Below are positions 27,494-35,936 of a stretch of 58,970 nt of DNA, piece after piece. The stretch comes from an uncultured Bacillaceae bacterium. Lineage in GTDB: Bacteria > Bacillota > Bacilli > Bacillales > Caldibacillaceae. Where the stretch lies: positions 1 to 58,970 of the forward strand of contig CALGAD010000006.1 of the NCBI GenBank assembly GCA_937951955.1. Direction: 5' to 3'. Position numbers and translations under genes: made by a program. The notes under the pieces are model-generated. The model was not told where the DNA came from. It saw nothing but the letters and a program-made list of their open reading frames with translations, and did no database searches. The first letter of the stretch is position 1. The number at the start of each line of letters is the position of its first letter.

Positions 27494-28426
27494 TTACGTT
27501 TTCAGCCGCTTTCGCAAGTCAAAGCCGAGGTCAATAATACCGAGTATTTGTACGATTTGTATTAATAAAGGATTGAGTAAGGTGATGACGGTTACAACAA
27601 TGGGGACCGATTTCGATATATCTTTAACATGGGCAAAGAAAAACATAAAGGATATCCCCTGAATCGAAAACACGATCTGGAAAATGGAAAGAAAGTTGAG
27701 CACGACATTGTAAAGGAAAGTTCCCTCATTTAATGGTACGACGATTGACAGTAAGGAGACAAGTAGAAAATACCAAATCGTACTTTTTGGGAAAGTTAAC
27801 TCGCGAAACGGCTGGCTAGCAGGAACCGAGATGCCTAAACGTTTAACAACGGGGATGGCAATTAACTGAATCAGCCAGACAGACAAGCCACTGACGATAA
27901 CCAGGATGGTCGGTATTAAAGCGATACCGAGGGAAACTATCGTCTGGGTAAGTTCAATCGCCTCGGGTGGGACTTCCTGTCCGAACATTTCCATAATGGC
28001 TATCGATTCATTCGTTACTTCCTTGAACGCATTAACCATTTCCTGTATGTAGTTGATGTTAAAAAGCCAGATCGATAGTGCAAAAAGGAATAGTGTCGTC
28101 AAGATATAGGTTAAGGTTCCCAATATAAAGGCCGTTTTCCGATCTTTATAAAAATACAAACAAACCCCTAATACGAATCCCGTTAAACCGTATAAAACGG
28201 TCGTTGTAACAGCCGGAAAATTGCCGATGATGAACGATATAAAAAGAGAAGCGATAAAAAAGACGATACCGTCTTTCCAGTTATATTTGGCGTTATAATA
28301 GATAAATGGTATCGGTAAAACAAAGGTAAATAATAAACCGAACAACGGTACATATAAAAAAATGAGGAGCAAAACTGCATAAATGGCTAATAAAACCGCT
28401 CCTTCGGTCAACTTTTTCGTAGACAC
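27494..28426 (-). CDS. yybS: DUF2232 membrane protein YybS
   Basis: A 310-residue integral membrane protein with eight or so hydrophobic helices, of the YybS/DUF2232 family. Its function is not established; the fold resembles ECF-type S components. The start is GTG 28426 with GAGGTG five bases upstream. It is conserved as the gene before gdpP and is probably co-transcribed with gdpP and rplI across a 152-base gap in which I see no terminator. Confidence 0.88.
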   Translation of the reverse strand: MSTKKLTEGAVLLAIYAVLLLIFLYVPLFGLLFTFVLPIPFIYYNAKYNWKDGIVFFIASLFISFIIGNFPAVTTTVLYGLTGFVLGVCLYFYKDRKTAFILGTLTYILTTLFLFALSIWLFNINYIQEMVNAFKEVTNESIAIMEMFGQEVPPEAIELTQTIVSLGIALIPTILVIVSGLSVWLIQLIAIPVVKRLGISVPASQPFRELTFPKSTIWYFLLVSLLSIVVPLNEGTFLYNVVLNFLSIFQIVFSIQGISFMFFFAHVKDISKSVPIVVTVITLLNPLLIQIVQILGIIDLGFDLRKRLKT

Positions 28427-28578
28427 AGATACACCTCATTTTGTAAATGTTTACTTTCCTCTCATCCTTTAAACAGAGCTACTTTTATTTTAACGATTCA
28501 TGCTAGCGGCTTCAACTGTTCATATATTCTCATCCATATCGCTATTATAAACATTCATTCATTTTTTTATTTTTCAAA

Positions 28579-28612
28579 TAAAAACGACAAAGAGGAACTC
28601 TTTGCCGTTTTC
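28579..28612 (-). terminator. Terminator of the rpsF-ssb-rpsR operon
   Basis: On the minus strand AACGGCAAAGAG-TTCC-CTCTTTGTCGTTTTT (one G-T pair), 20 bases after the rpsR stop codon. Confidence 0.92.
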
Positions 28613-28631
28613 CAATTGTTTATTCAATTGC

Positions 28632-28871
28632 TTATTTATCATCCGCAACATAAGGAAGTAATGCCATTTGACGTGCCCGTTTGATCGCACGTGTTAACAT
28701 CCGTTGATGTTTGGCACATGTTCCCGTTACACGACGCGGTAAAATTTTACCCCGTTCAGAAATGAATTTTTTTAATAAATCTACATCTTTATAGTCAATG
28801 TAGTCGATATGATTAGCGGAAAAATAACATACTTTTTTCCGTTTGTTCCGTCCTCTACGTCCTGCTGCCAT
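28632..28871 (-). CDS. rpsR: Ribosomal protein bS18
   Basis: A 79-residue small-subunit protein that binds 16S rRNA with bS6. The start ATG 28871 follows GGAAGGAGTG; longer frames lack a site. KVCYFSANH and TGTCAKHQR keep Cys and His residues reminiscent of the zinc-binding form of S18, but the usual second Cys after the first (FC) is Ser here, so zinc binding is doubtful. Last gene of the operon rpsF-ssb-rpsR. Confidence 0.96.
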   Translation of the reverse strand: MAAGRRGRNKRKKVCYFSANHIDYIDYKDVDLLKKFISERGKILPRRVTGTCAKHQRMLTRAIKRARQMALLPYVADDK

Positions 28872-28918
28872 GGTTGTCACTCCTTCCACTCGTAAATTTC
28901 ACGTCCAACTATATGACA

Positions 28919-29413
28919 TTAAAACGGCAAATCATCATCGGAAATGTCAATTTGTTCGCCATCACTGAAAAATGGATCCTCATCTTTCGTAAAGTCAGGG
29001 GTTCTAGGTTGATTCTGATTTCCGGACCCGAATTGACCACCTAAATCTGGATAACTTGTTGCGCCAAACTGTTCACCACGGCTTGCTGTGGCACTTCTCG
29101 GTTCTAAAAATTGCACACTATCGCAAACGACTTCCGTTACATAGACTCTTCGGCCATCTTGTGCTTCGTAATTCCTTGTTTGAATACGACCTTCCACACC
29201 GGCTAAACTCCCTTTACGTAAATAATTGGCCACATTTTCTGCCTGTTTGCGCCAGACGACACAGTTAATAAAATCTGCTTCCCGCTCGCCCTGACGGTTC
29301 GTAAAGGTGCGGTTGACGGCCAGTGTAAAGGTAGAAACAGGTATACCATTCGGGGTATAGCGAAGCTCCGGATCTTTTGTTAAGCGGCCGACTAAAACGA
29401 CACGGTTAATCAT
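28919..29413 (-). CDS. ssbA: Single-stranded DNA-binding protein SsbA
   Basis: A 164-residue SSB: OB fold (MINRVVLVGRLTKDPELRY to about residue 106), a Gln/Asn/Gly-rich linker and the acidic tip DISDDDLPF that recruits replication and repair partners. The ATG at 29413 follows GGGAG at proper distance. A parS site lies between this gene and rpsF, only 28 bases upstream of the start. Confidence 0.97.
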   Translation of the reverse strand: MINRVVLVGRLTKDPELRYTPNGIPVSTFTLAVNRTFTNRQGEREADFINCVVWRKQAENVANYLRKGSLAGVEGRIQTRNYEAQDGRRVYVTEVVCDSVQFLEPRSATASRGEQFGATSYPDLGGQFGSGNQNQPRTPDFTKDEDPFFSDGEQIDISDDDLPF

Positions 29414-29440
29414 CAGAATCAACTCCCTTTTGAAAAGAAA

Positions 29441-29456
29441 TGTTTCACGTGAAACA
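29441..29456. promoter_or_regulatory. parS: parS site, between ssbA and rpsF
   Basis: TGTTTCACGTGAAACA, a perfect 16-bp palindrome identical to the Bacillus parS consensus. ParB loads here as a CTP-dependent clamp and spreads. Confidence 0.97.
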
Positions 29457-29475
29457 TTTCTTTGTACAATTCTTA

Positions 29476-29763
29476 TTAGTCCTCTAAACGTACAATGATA
29501 TGGCGAATGATATCGTCGTTAATTTTTACAAGACGATCGAATTCTTGAACAGCTTCCGGTGTTGCATTAGCTGTAATCACATGGTAAATTCCATCACGGT
29601 AATCGTTAATTTCGTAGGCTAAACGACGTTTACCCCATTCTTTCGATTCAATAATCTCCGCACCGTTGTCTTTTAAGATGTTGTCAAAACGTTCTACTAA
29701 AGCTTGTTTGCTTTCATCTTCAATATTCGGGCGGATAATGTACATGATTTCATATTTTCTCAT
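29476..29763 (-). CDS. rpsF: Ribosomal protein bS6
   Basis: A 95-residue protein of the small-subunit platform that pairs with bS18. MRKYEIMYIIRPN and KRRLAYEINDYRDG are conserved. ATG 29763 is preferred by alignment; an ATG three codons upstream is almost inside the AAGGAGGTGA. First gene of rpsF-ssb-rpsR; its leader has a hairpin that should bind bS6:bS18. Confidence 0.96.
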   Translation of the reverse strand: MRKYEIMYIIRPNIEDESKQALVERFDNILKDNGAEIIESKEWGKRRLAYEINDYRDGIYHVITANATPEAVQEFDRLVKINDDIIRHIIVRLED

Positions 29764-29789
29764 TTTATCCATTCACCTCCTTCTGGACT

Positions 29790-29815
29790 TTGCGGCTCTT
29801 CAAAAAAAAGAGCAA
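29790..29815 (-). ncRNA. S6:S18 leader motif (hairpin with bulged CCG)
   Basis: In the rpsF mRNA, TTG-CTCTT-loop-AAGAG-CCG-CAA forms a 3+5 bp helix with CCG (29795-29793) bulged on the 3' side. The CCG bulge near a helix is the hallmark of the S6:S18-binding leader, which mimics the 16S rRNA site and lets the protein pair repress the operon. It ends 26 bases before the rpsF start, close to the ribosome binding site. Confidence 0.75.
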
Positions 29816-29844
29816 GGAGCAATTGTTATTACTCACGATAAAAT

Positions 29845-29873
29845 ATTATATCATATTGAATAAAGAACCGCAA
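29845..29873 (-). promoter_or_regulatory. Sigma-A promoter of rpsF operon
   Basis: On the minus strand TTGCGG (29873-29868), 17 bases, TATAAT (29850-29845). The transcript would start near 29838 and include the S6:S18 hairpin. Confidence 0.7.
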
Positions 29874-29909
29874 TGATTGGCTATCATTTTTTCTATCAAA
29901 AACGATCGC

Positions 29910-31010
29910 TTATACATTGAAACGGAAATACATGATATCGCCATCTTGAACGATATAATCTTTTCCTTCCAGGCGAACTTTTCCCGCTTCTTTCGCTGCT
30001 GTCATCGAACCGCATGCAATTAAATCCTCGTAGGAAACCGTTTCGGCCCGAATAAAACCTTTTTCAAAATCACTATGAATAATGCCCGCACATTCCGGTG
30101 CCTTCATCCCTTTTTTAAAGGTCCAGGCACGTACTTCCTGTACACCAGCCGTGAAAAAGGTGGCTAAACCTAATAATGAGTATGATTTGCGAATTAATTG
30201 ATCGAGACCTGATTCTTCTATGCCAAGTTCCTCTAAAAAGACAGCTTTTTCTTCATCATCTAATTGGGAGATTTCCTCTTCCAATTTGGCACAAATCGTC
30301 ACGACTTCCGCCCCTTCTTTGGCGGCATATTCTTTTACTTGTTGCACAAATTCGTTATCTTCTGTATTGCCAACATCATCTTCGCCAACATTCGCTACAT
30401 AAATAACGGGCTTGGCGGTGAGCAGTTGATAACCTTTCACGATTTTGAACTGCTCTTCCGTAAATTCTATGGACCGGGCCGGCAGTTCTTTTTCAAAGGT
30501 TTCCTTTAGTTTTGTTAAAACTTCGTATTCCGCCAGCGCTTCTTTATCCTTTTGTCTGGCGAGTTTTTCCACCCGGGTTAAACGTTTTTCGACCGTTTCC
30601 ATATCGGCAAGGATTAATTCTAAATTGATCGTTTCGATATCATCGATTGGATCCACTTTTCCCGCAACATGAGTGATATTTTCATCATCAAAACAGCGAA
30701 CAACATGACAAATCGCATCGACCTGGCGAATATTGGCTAAAAATTTATTCCCGAGACCTTCCCCTTTACTGGCGCCCTTCACAATTCCGGCGATATCGGT
30801 AAATTCAAAGGTGGTCGGGAGCGTTCGTTTCGGTTTAAAAATTTCCGCTAACTTTTCCAACCGCTTATCCGGTACTTCTACTACCCCCACATTTGGATCA
30901 ATCGTTGCAAAAGGGTAATTGGCCATTTCCGCCCCGCCCTGGGTGATGGCATTAAAAAGGGTTGATTTTCCAACGTTAGGCAAACCAACGATTCCTGCTG
31001 TCAAACTCAT
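29910..31010 (-). CDS. ychF: Ribosome-binding ATPase/GTPase YchF (OLA1 family)
   Basis: A 366-residue TRAFAC-class P-loop protein. Walker A GLPNVGKST, DxxG in DIAGIVKGASKGEGLG, a coiled-coil insertion (about 130-165) and a C-terminal TGS domain. Members of this family prefer ATP and bind ribosomes, with roles in stress response. The ATG at 31010 with GGAGTG upstream gives the usual family length. Monocistronic by appearance. Confidence 0.96.
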   Translation of the reverse strand: MSLTAGIVGLPNVGKSTLFNAITQGGAEMANYPFATIDPNVGVVEVPDKRLEKLAEIFKPKRTLPTTFEFTDIAGIVKGASKGEGLGNKFLANIRQVDAICHVVRCFDDENITHVAGKVDPIDDIETINLELILADMETVEKRLTRVEKLARQKDKEALAEYEVLTKLKETFEKELPARSIEFTEEQFKIVKGYQLLTAKPVIYVANVGEDDVGNTEDNEFVQQVKEYAAKEGAEVVTICAKLEEEISQLDDEEKAVFLEELGIEESGLDQLIRKSYSLLGLATFFTAGVQEVRAWTFKKGMKAPECAGIIHSDFEKGFIRAETVSYEDLIACGSMTAAKEAGKVRLEGKDYIVQDGDIMYFRFNV

Positions 31011-31123
31011 TGATTTCACTCCTATAAGTAAAATAAAACGATACAAGCCTCTGATTCCCAAACAATTATAGTAATTGTCCATTGAAAATACAAGAAAGCT
31101 TTATACAAAATTTAGACAAGAAG

Positions 31124-31147
31124 AAAACTGCCGAAACCGGCAGTTTA
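31124..31147 (-). terminator. Terminator after the DUF951 gene
   Basis: On the minus strand AAACTGCCG-GTTT-CGGCAGTTTTC, directly after the stop codon. Compact and GC-rich stem, short T tract. Confidence 0.8.
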
Positions 31148-31150
31148 CCT

Positions 31151-31345
31151 TTACTCTTCATGCCCCACTACTTTCTTCATTTTTCGGGTAAACTCTCTTC
31201 TTGGCAAGAGGACGCTATGGGAACAGCCTAAACATTTAATTCGGATATCGGCACCCATGCGGATGATCTTCCAGCGATTATGACCGCAAGGATGGGGTTT
31301 TTTCATTTCTACTATATCATTCAGTTCAAAAGATTTATCCGCCAC
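31151..31345 (-). CDS. DUF951 small zinc-ribbon-like protein (YyzM)
   Basis: A 64-residue protein of the DUF951 family. PHPCGHNRW and KCLGCSHSV supply three Cys and neighbouring His, a likely zinc site; the small beta-rich fold is thought to bind nucleic acid but no function is proven. I choose the GTG at 31345 (MADKSFELND) by family length; the GGAGTGTGA upstream is somewhat far. The pair with ychF is conserved in Bacilli. Confidence 0.85.
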   Translation of the reverse strand: MADKSFELNDIVEMKKPHPCGHNRWKIIRMGADIRIKCLGCSHSVLLPRREFTRKMKKVVGHEE

Positions 31346-31530
31346 TTTTCTGTTCACACTCCATACAGACTTGATTATCTGTTGATCAAGCACAAACTAT
31401 TATACCACATTATTTCTTTCTATTTATTTACTCTGATCGTCTTTCTTTAAATATTTTATCTTATATGTATAATTTTTCTGACATTTTACTAAACTGATAA
31501 TACAACCTACTCCCTGAGGTGGTGATACCT

Positions 31531-32130
31531 TTGTTTAAATCACATTATTCCGATAAAAAACGGGGATTTTCCATTCCTTATCATGATGAACGAGCAAGTA
31601 TGAAAATTTCCTATGAACTGAATCAATACTTACCGAAATCCCCTGAACAGCCGATTGTTTTTACCTGCATCGGTACTGACCGCTCGACAGGGGATGCACT
31701 CGGACCGTTAGTAGGCAGTCGCCTTGTAAATATGGAACTACCAGAAAATTTCCATGTGTACGGTACACTAAAAACCCCGATTCATGCCGTAAACTTAAAC
31801 GATGCGCTCGAAATGATTCAACAAAAATACCCGAGTGGCTTTGTCATCGCCATCGATGCCTGTCTTGGGCAAAGCAAAAACGTTGGCACGATTCAAATCA
31901 AAAATGGACCGTTAAAACCGGGAGCCGGTGTTCATAAAACATTACCGGAAGTGGGGCATATCCATATCACTGGAATTGTCAATGTCGCTGGATTTATGGA
32001 ATTTTTCGTTTTGCAAAATACAAGACTGCATATCGTTATGGAGCTGGCCGATGTGATTGCTGAAGGCATTTATCATACAGGTTTAATATATAAAATGAAT
32101 CAAAATATATCCGGAAAAACAATCATTTAA
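31531..32130 (+). CDS. yyaC: Sporulation protein YyaC (Gpr-like peptidase fold)
   Basis: A 199-residue protein of the YyaC family, related to the germination protease Gpr. Motifs CIGTDRSTGDALGPLVG, AIDACLGQ and LPEVGHIHITGIVN are typical, and the Asp residues match the Gpr-like active centre. It marks the organism as a spore former. The start is a TTG at 31531 with GAGGTG upstream; GTG codons at 31519 and 31522 are inside or too near that site. It runs against the neighbouring genes and is convergent with the DUF554 gene. Confidence 0.88.
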   Translation: MFKSHYSDKKRGFSIPYHDERASMKISYELNQYLPKSPEQPIVFTCIGTDRSTGDALGPLVGSRLVNMELPENFHVYGTLKTPIHAVNLNDALEMIQQKYPSGFVIAIDACLGQSKNVGTIQIKNGPLKPGAGVHKTLPEVGHIHITGIVNVAGFMEFFVLQNTRLHIVMELADVIAEGIYHTGLIYKMNQNISGKTII

Positions 32131-32143
32131 TTGGATATAAAAA

Positions 32144-32181
32144 ACTTAACCTGGTGAAGGAAGATGATCACCAGGTTTTAT
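32144..32181. terminator. Bidirectional terminator between yyaC and DUF554 gene
   Basis: AACCTGGTGA / TCACCAGGTT with A-rich and T-rich flanks. It reaches the stop codon of the convergent DUF554 gene. Confidence 0.9.
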
Positions 32182-32882
32182 ATTAGTTGCAATGCGGTAA
32201 AAAGAGGAATTAATAAGAGAACGACAAGAAGGGCCGGTAAGAGATTGGCCACTTTAATATGCGTAATACCGGTTAAATTGAGACCGATCGCCAGGATCAT
32301 GACACCGCCAGTAGCGGTAATTTCCTGTATAAACAAATCGAGCAAATCAGCCGGAATAATCCGATTTATTTGCGAGGCGAAGAGCGCAATTGTGCCTTGG
32401 TAGAGGAAAATCGGTATTGAAGAAAATAAGACACCCGAACCTAATGTCGATGTTAAGATGATTGCGGTAAAACCGTCTAACAGTGACTTCGTGTATAAAA
32501 TGGAATGATCGCCGCGCAAGCCGCTATCCAGAGCCCCGACCACGGCCATCGCTCCTACACAAAAGATCAGCGTGGCGGTAATAAACCCCTGGGAGATATT
32601 GGTCTTTCGGGCAAATCTTTTTTCCAGCCAGTTTCCTGCTTTTGTCAATTGATCATCCAGTTTTCCGATTTCCCCTAGCACGGCACCAACGGCTATACTG
32701 ATAATAACCAGTAAAAAGTTATTACTTTGCATACCCATTTGCAGTCCGAGGATGATAACGGTGAGGCCGATCCCTTTCATTACCGTGTCTTTCATGGAAT
32801 CGGATATTCTAGTAAAAAAGAGACCGATTAATGAACCGAATATAACGGCAAATACATTGACGATTGTTCCAATTAGCATCAT
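32178..32882 (-). CDS. DUF554 membrane protein (YqgA/YdfK-like)
   Basis: A 234-residue integral membrane protein with about seven glycine-rich hydrophobic helices; the start IGTIVNVFAVIFGSLIG and the GALDSGLRGDHSILYTKS loop are the DUF554 signature. It may be a transporter, but no substrate is known. ATG 32882 follows GAGG at seven bases. Confidence 0.88.
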   Translation of the reverse strand: MMLIGTIVNVFAVIFGSLIGLFFTRISDSMKDTVMKGIGLTVIILGLQMGMQSNNFLLVIISIAVGAVLGEIGKLDDQLTKAGNWLEKRFARKTNISQGFITATLIFCVGAMAVVGALDSGLRGDHSILYTKSLLDGFTAIILTSTLGSGVLFSSIPIFLYQGTIALFASQINRIIPADLLDLFIQEITATGGVMILAIGLNLTGITHIKVANLLPALLVVLLLIPLFTALQLI

Positions 32883-33081
32883 CGCAATTCCTCATTTTAT
32901 TTTAATTAAATAATAAAAAAATAAGTCATTGTTCATGACTTAGGAGAAAATGTTCTAGCTTTTGCCACTTTGACGCACGGATATTCTATCAAACTTTATA
33001 AAATTTTGTTGCACATCGTAGCAAAGGAATCATCAGGAATTGATTTTTATACAGAATGGTTGTGAGTGTCTTCTTCTCAAA

Positions 33082-33097
33082 TGTTTCACGTGAAACA
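33082..33097. promoter_or_regulatory. parS: parS site just downstream of parB
   Basis: TGTTTCACGTGAAACA, perfect palindrome, four bases beyond the parB stop codon. Confidence 0.97.
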
Positions 33098-33100
33098 TTT

Positions 33101-33952
33101 TTATTCGTAATCGGGATTCAGTATTTCCAATATTCGATTCAAATCCTCATCGGAGAAAAACTCAATTTCGATTTTCCCTTTCTTTTTCCCCTTCTTGATT
33201 TTCACCGTTGTACCGAAACGTTCCCGTAAATGATTCTCCTGTTCAACGAGGAAGATGTCTTTTTTCTCCTTCTTTTTGGTTGTTTCACGTGAAACATTTT
33301 CGTTTAACTGTTGAATAAGCGCCTCTAACTGGCGAACATTTAATCCCTCATTGATCACTTTGGCAACGACCGCTTTTAAGTTATCTTTATTTTTTAAACC
33401 GAGTAAGGCGCGACCGTGTCCCATGGTAATTTTGTCGTCATGGATCAGTTGTTGAATATCAGCAGGTAGTGAAAGCAAGCGAACCATATTCGCGATATGG
33501 GGACGGCTTTTCCCGAGCCGTTTGGCTAATTGATCTTGTGTCAGTTGCAGTTTATCTAATAACAATTGATAGGCCGATGCCTCTTCGATTGGCGATAAAT
33601 CTTCCCGCTGTAAATTTTCCAGCACCGCCAATTCCATCATTTTCGCATCATCCATCTTCCGGACAACCGCGGGTATTTTTTTCAGGCCAGCCGCTTTTGC
33701 CGCCCGATAGCGACGTTCCCCGACAACAATCTCATATCCCTTAATGCTTTTGCGCACGATAATCGGCTGTAAAATTCCGTGTTCCTTGATGGACTGTTTT
33801 AATTCCTCAATACCCTCATCTGAAAAATATTTCCGTGGTTGATATGGGTTGGGGCGAATCTCTTGAACGGGAATTTCTTCAACCACTTCGGAATCGATCT
33901 TTTCGATTTCCGGGAAGAGCGCGCTGATTCCTTTACCCAACGCTTTAGCCAT
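33101..33952 (-). CDS. parB: Chromosome-partition protein ParB (Spo0J)
   Basis: A 283-residue CTP-dependent clamp that loads at parS and spreads to organise the origin. N-terminal CTPase with VGERRYRAAK and ENLQREDLSPIEEA, central helix-turn-helix (LTQDQLAKRLGKSRPHIANMV) reading parS, C-terminal dimer domain. The gene itself carries a parS site (33281-33296), encoding NVSRET, as in B. subtilis spo0J. It overlaps the end of parA by eight bases. Confidence 0.97.
   Translation of the reverse strand: MAKALGKGISALFPEIEKIDSEVVEEIPVQEIRPNPYQPRKYFSDEGIEELKQSIKEHGILQPIIVRKSIKGYEIVVGERRYRAAKAAGLKKIPAVVRKMDDAKMMELAVLENLQREDLSPIEEASAYQLLLDKLQLTQDQLAKRLGKSRPHIANMVRLLSLPADIQQLIHDDKITMGHGRALLGLKNKDNLKAVVAKVINEGLNVRQLEALIQQLNENVSRETTKKKEKKDIFLVEQENHLRERFGTTVKIKKGKKKGKIEIEFFSDEDLNRILEILNPDYE
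33281..33296. promoter_or_regulatory. parS: parS site inside parB
   Basis: TGTTTCACGTGAAACA, perfect palindrome within the coding sequence, 183 bases from the parS at 33082. Confidence 0.97.
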
Positions 33953-34706
33953 TCATCACCACTTCCTTCGCTAATTCTAAATAAACCTCGGCTCCGCGGG
34001 ATCGCGGATCATATAAAATGATCGGTTGACCGTGGCTTGGGGCTTCACTTAAACGAACATTGCGGGGGATAATCGTTTTAAACACTTTATCCTGGAAGTA
34101 TTTTTTGACTTCCTCAATGACCTGGATCCCTAAATTCGTGCGGGCATCCAGCATCGTTAGCAAAACACCATCGATCATCAATTCTGTATTCAAATGTTTT
34201 TGCACGAGGCGGATAGTATTTAGCAACTGGCTTAATCCTTCTAATGCGTAATATTCACATTGCACGGGGATAATCACAGTGTCCGATGCCGTTAAAGCGT
34301 TTAAAGTTAATAACCCTAACGACGGTGGACAATCGATAATAATAAAATCATAGTTTTCTTTAACGGCCTCCAGAGCCTTTTTCAAGCGTAATTCGCGTGA
34401 AATCAACGATACGAGTTCAACTTCAGCACCTGCTAATTGGATCGTTGCTGGAATAATATCCAGATTTTCAATTTTGGCGGACAAAATGACGTTTTCAACT
34501 TCAATATCATCAATTAACACATCGTAAATGCAATGCTCCACATCGGCTTTTTCTACGCCTACCCCACTCGTTGCATTGCCCTGGGGGTCAATATCAATTA
34601 GGAGCACTTTTTTCCCTATGTATGCTAAACAGGCTGATAAATTGACAGCCGTTGTCGTCTTTCCTACGCCACCCTTTTGGTTTGCAATTGAAATAATTTT
34701 ACTCAC
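33945..34706 (-). CDS. parA: Chromosome-partition ATPase ParA (Soj)
   Basis: A 253-residue deviant Walker ATPase: KGGVGKTTTAVNL (with the signature Lys), DIDPQGNATSG, IIIDCPPSLGLLT. With ParB it moves and separates origins and in B. subtilis also acts on DnaA to control initiation. The start is GTG 34706 with AGGTAGGTG upstream. Operon parA-parB, overlapping. Confidence 0.97.
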   Translation of the reverse strand: MSKIISIANQKGGVGKTTTAVNLSACLAYIGKKVLLIDIDPQGNATSGVGVEKADVEHCIYDVLIDDIEVENVILSAKIENLDIIPATIQLAGAEVELVSLISRELRLKKALEAVKENYDFIIIDCPPSLGLLTLNALTASDTVIIPVQCEYYALEGLSQLLNTIRLVQKHLNTELMIDGVLLTMLDARTNLGIQVIEEVKKYFQDKVFKTIIPRNVRLSEAPSHGQPIILYDPRSRGAEVYLELAKEVVMNG

Positions 34707-34905
34707 GATGACACCTACCTTGATTGAAACTTCTTTTATTTTATCATGAAAACATGGAAAGAACGGATATATTCATAGATTTTCAATTAAATAGCTCCAT
34801 CTTACGGGAATTTTACCCTATATGTAATAGTATACTGTTTTTCACAAGCGTGTACATATGAATATCCGACATTTTCTATTAAAGTTAAATTTTCTTCCAT
34901 AAATG

Positions 34906-34935
34906 AAAAAGGTACCGCGTGTCGGTACCTTTTCA
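34906..34935 (-). terminator. Terminator of noc
   Basis: AAAAGGTACCG-CGTGT-CGGTACCTTTT with T tract; separates noc from parA. The gap of about 250 bases should hold the parA promoter. Confidence 0.92.
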
Positions 34936-34953
34936 ATCTATTCATCTATAAAA

Positions 34954-35829
34954 TTATGATTTCTTTTTCGGTATGCGAATAGTGATTTCGTAATAATCGC
35001 CCGCTTCTTCTTCCTTTGTCTCTAAATCAATTCCACTTTTTTCCACCATCTGGATCGATTGGCGAATGGTATTCACAGCAATACGAATGTCCCGGCTGAT
35101 GGAACGTCTCTTCGGCTTTGGCTTCGCTTCATTGGCCAGCATTTTTTCGACACGGGCTTCAGTCTGCTTCACATTTAAATTTTTTTCAATGATTTCTTGA
35201 AGAACTTGAATTTGTTTTTCTTCATCCTTCAATGGTAAAATCGCCCGGGCATGCCGCTCCGTAATTTGCTTGTCTAATAATGCTTGCTGGATTGCATCGG
35301 GTAATTTTAAGAGTCTCAGTTTATTAGCGATCGTCGACTGCCCTTTTCCTAAACGCTGTGCCAGGGCTTCCTGGGTTAAATTATGAATCTCGATTAGCTG
35401 TTGATAAGCATAGGCTTCCTCAATCGGTGATAAATCTTCCCGCTGAATATTTTCAATTAGGGCAACCGAAGCCGTTTCCTTATCATTCATATTTTTCACG
35501 ATGGCCGGTATCGTATCCCAACCTAACTTTTTCGCCGCCCGATAGCGCCGTTCCCCGGCGATGATTTCGTACTGTTCATCCCCCAGCTCACGAACGACAA
35601 TCGGTTGAATGATCCCGTGGGTATGGAGGGTTTTGGCCAACTCCTCCAATTTTTCATCATCAAATTTCGTCCGGGGCTGGTATTGATTCGGACGAATATT
35701 CGTTATAGGAATATGGCGCACTAAATCTTCTTCGTTAACATCTAAACTTTTATTTTTCTTTTCATTTTCCGACGTTTCCGTATCCTTCAATCCTACTCCG
35801 CCAAAAAGGCGCGAAAAATGATTTTTCAC
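34954..35829 (-). CDS. noc: Nucleoid occlusion protein Noc
   Basis: A 291-residue ParB paralog that binds NBS sites and the membrane and keeps the division ring off the nucleoid. The N-terminus MKNHFSRLFGG is the amphipathic membrane-targeting helix, which fixes the start at GTG 35829 (AAAGGTGG upstream). ParB/CTPase motifs GERRYRAAK and ENIQREDLSPIEEA and the HTH (LTQEALAQRLGKGQSTIANKL) follow. It differs from ParB in the recognition helix, as expected for different DNA specificity. Located after rsmG as in Bacillus. Confidence 0.95.
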   Translation of the reverse strand: MKNHFSRLFGGVGLKDTETSENEKKNKSLDVNEEDLVRHIPITNIRPNQYQPRTKFDDEKLEELAKTLHTHGIIQPIVVRELGDEQYEIIAGERRYRAAKKLGWDTIPAIVKNMNDKETASVALIENIQREDLSPIEEAYAYQQLIEIHNLTQEALAQRLGKGQSTIANKLRLLKLPDAIQQALLDKQITERHARAILPLKDEEKQIQVLQEIIEKNLNVKQTEARVEKMLANEAKPKPKRRSISRDIRIAVNTIRQSIQMVEKSGIDLETKEEEAGDYYEITIRIPKKKS

Positions 35830-35936
35830 TGCCCGCACCACCTTTTTATAAAATCCCGACCAAAATACTATTGACCCTTAATACTTATTTCTCGAAGGAT
35901 AGCAAATATCCTGCTTATCATGAGATTTTTTCTCCG

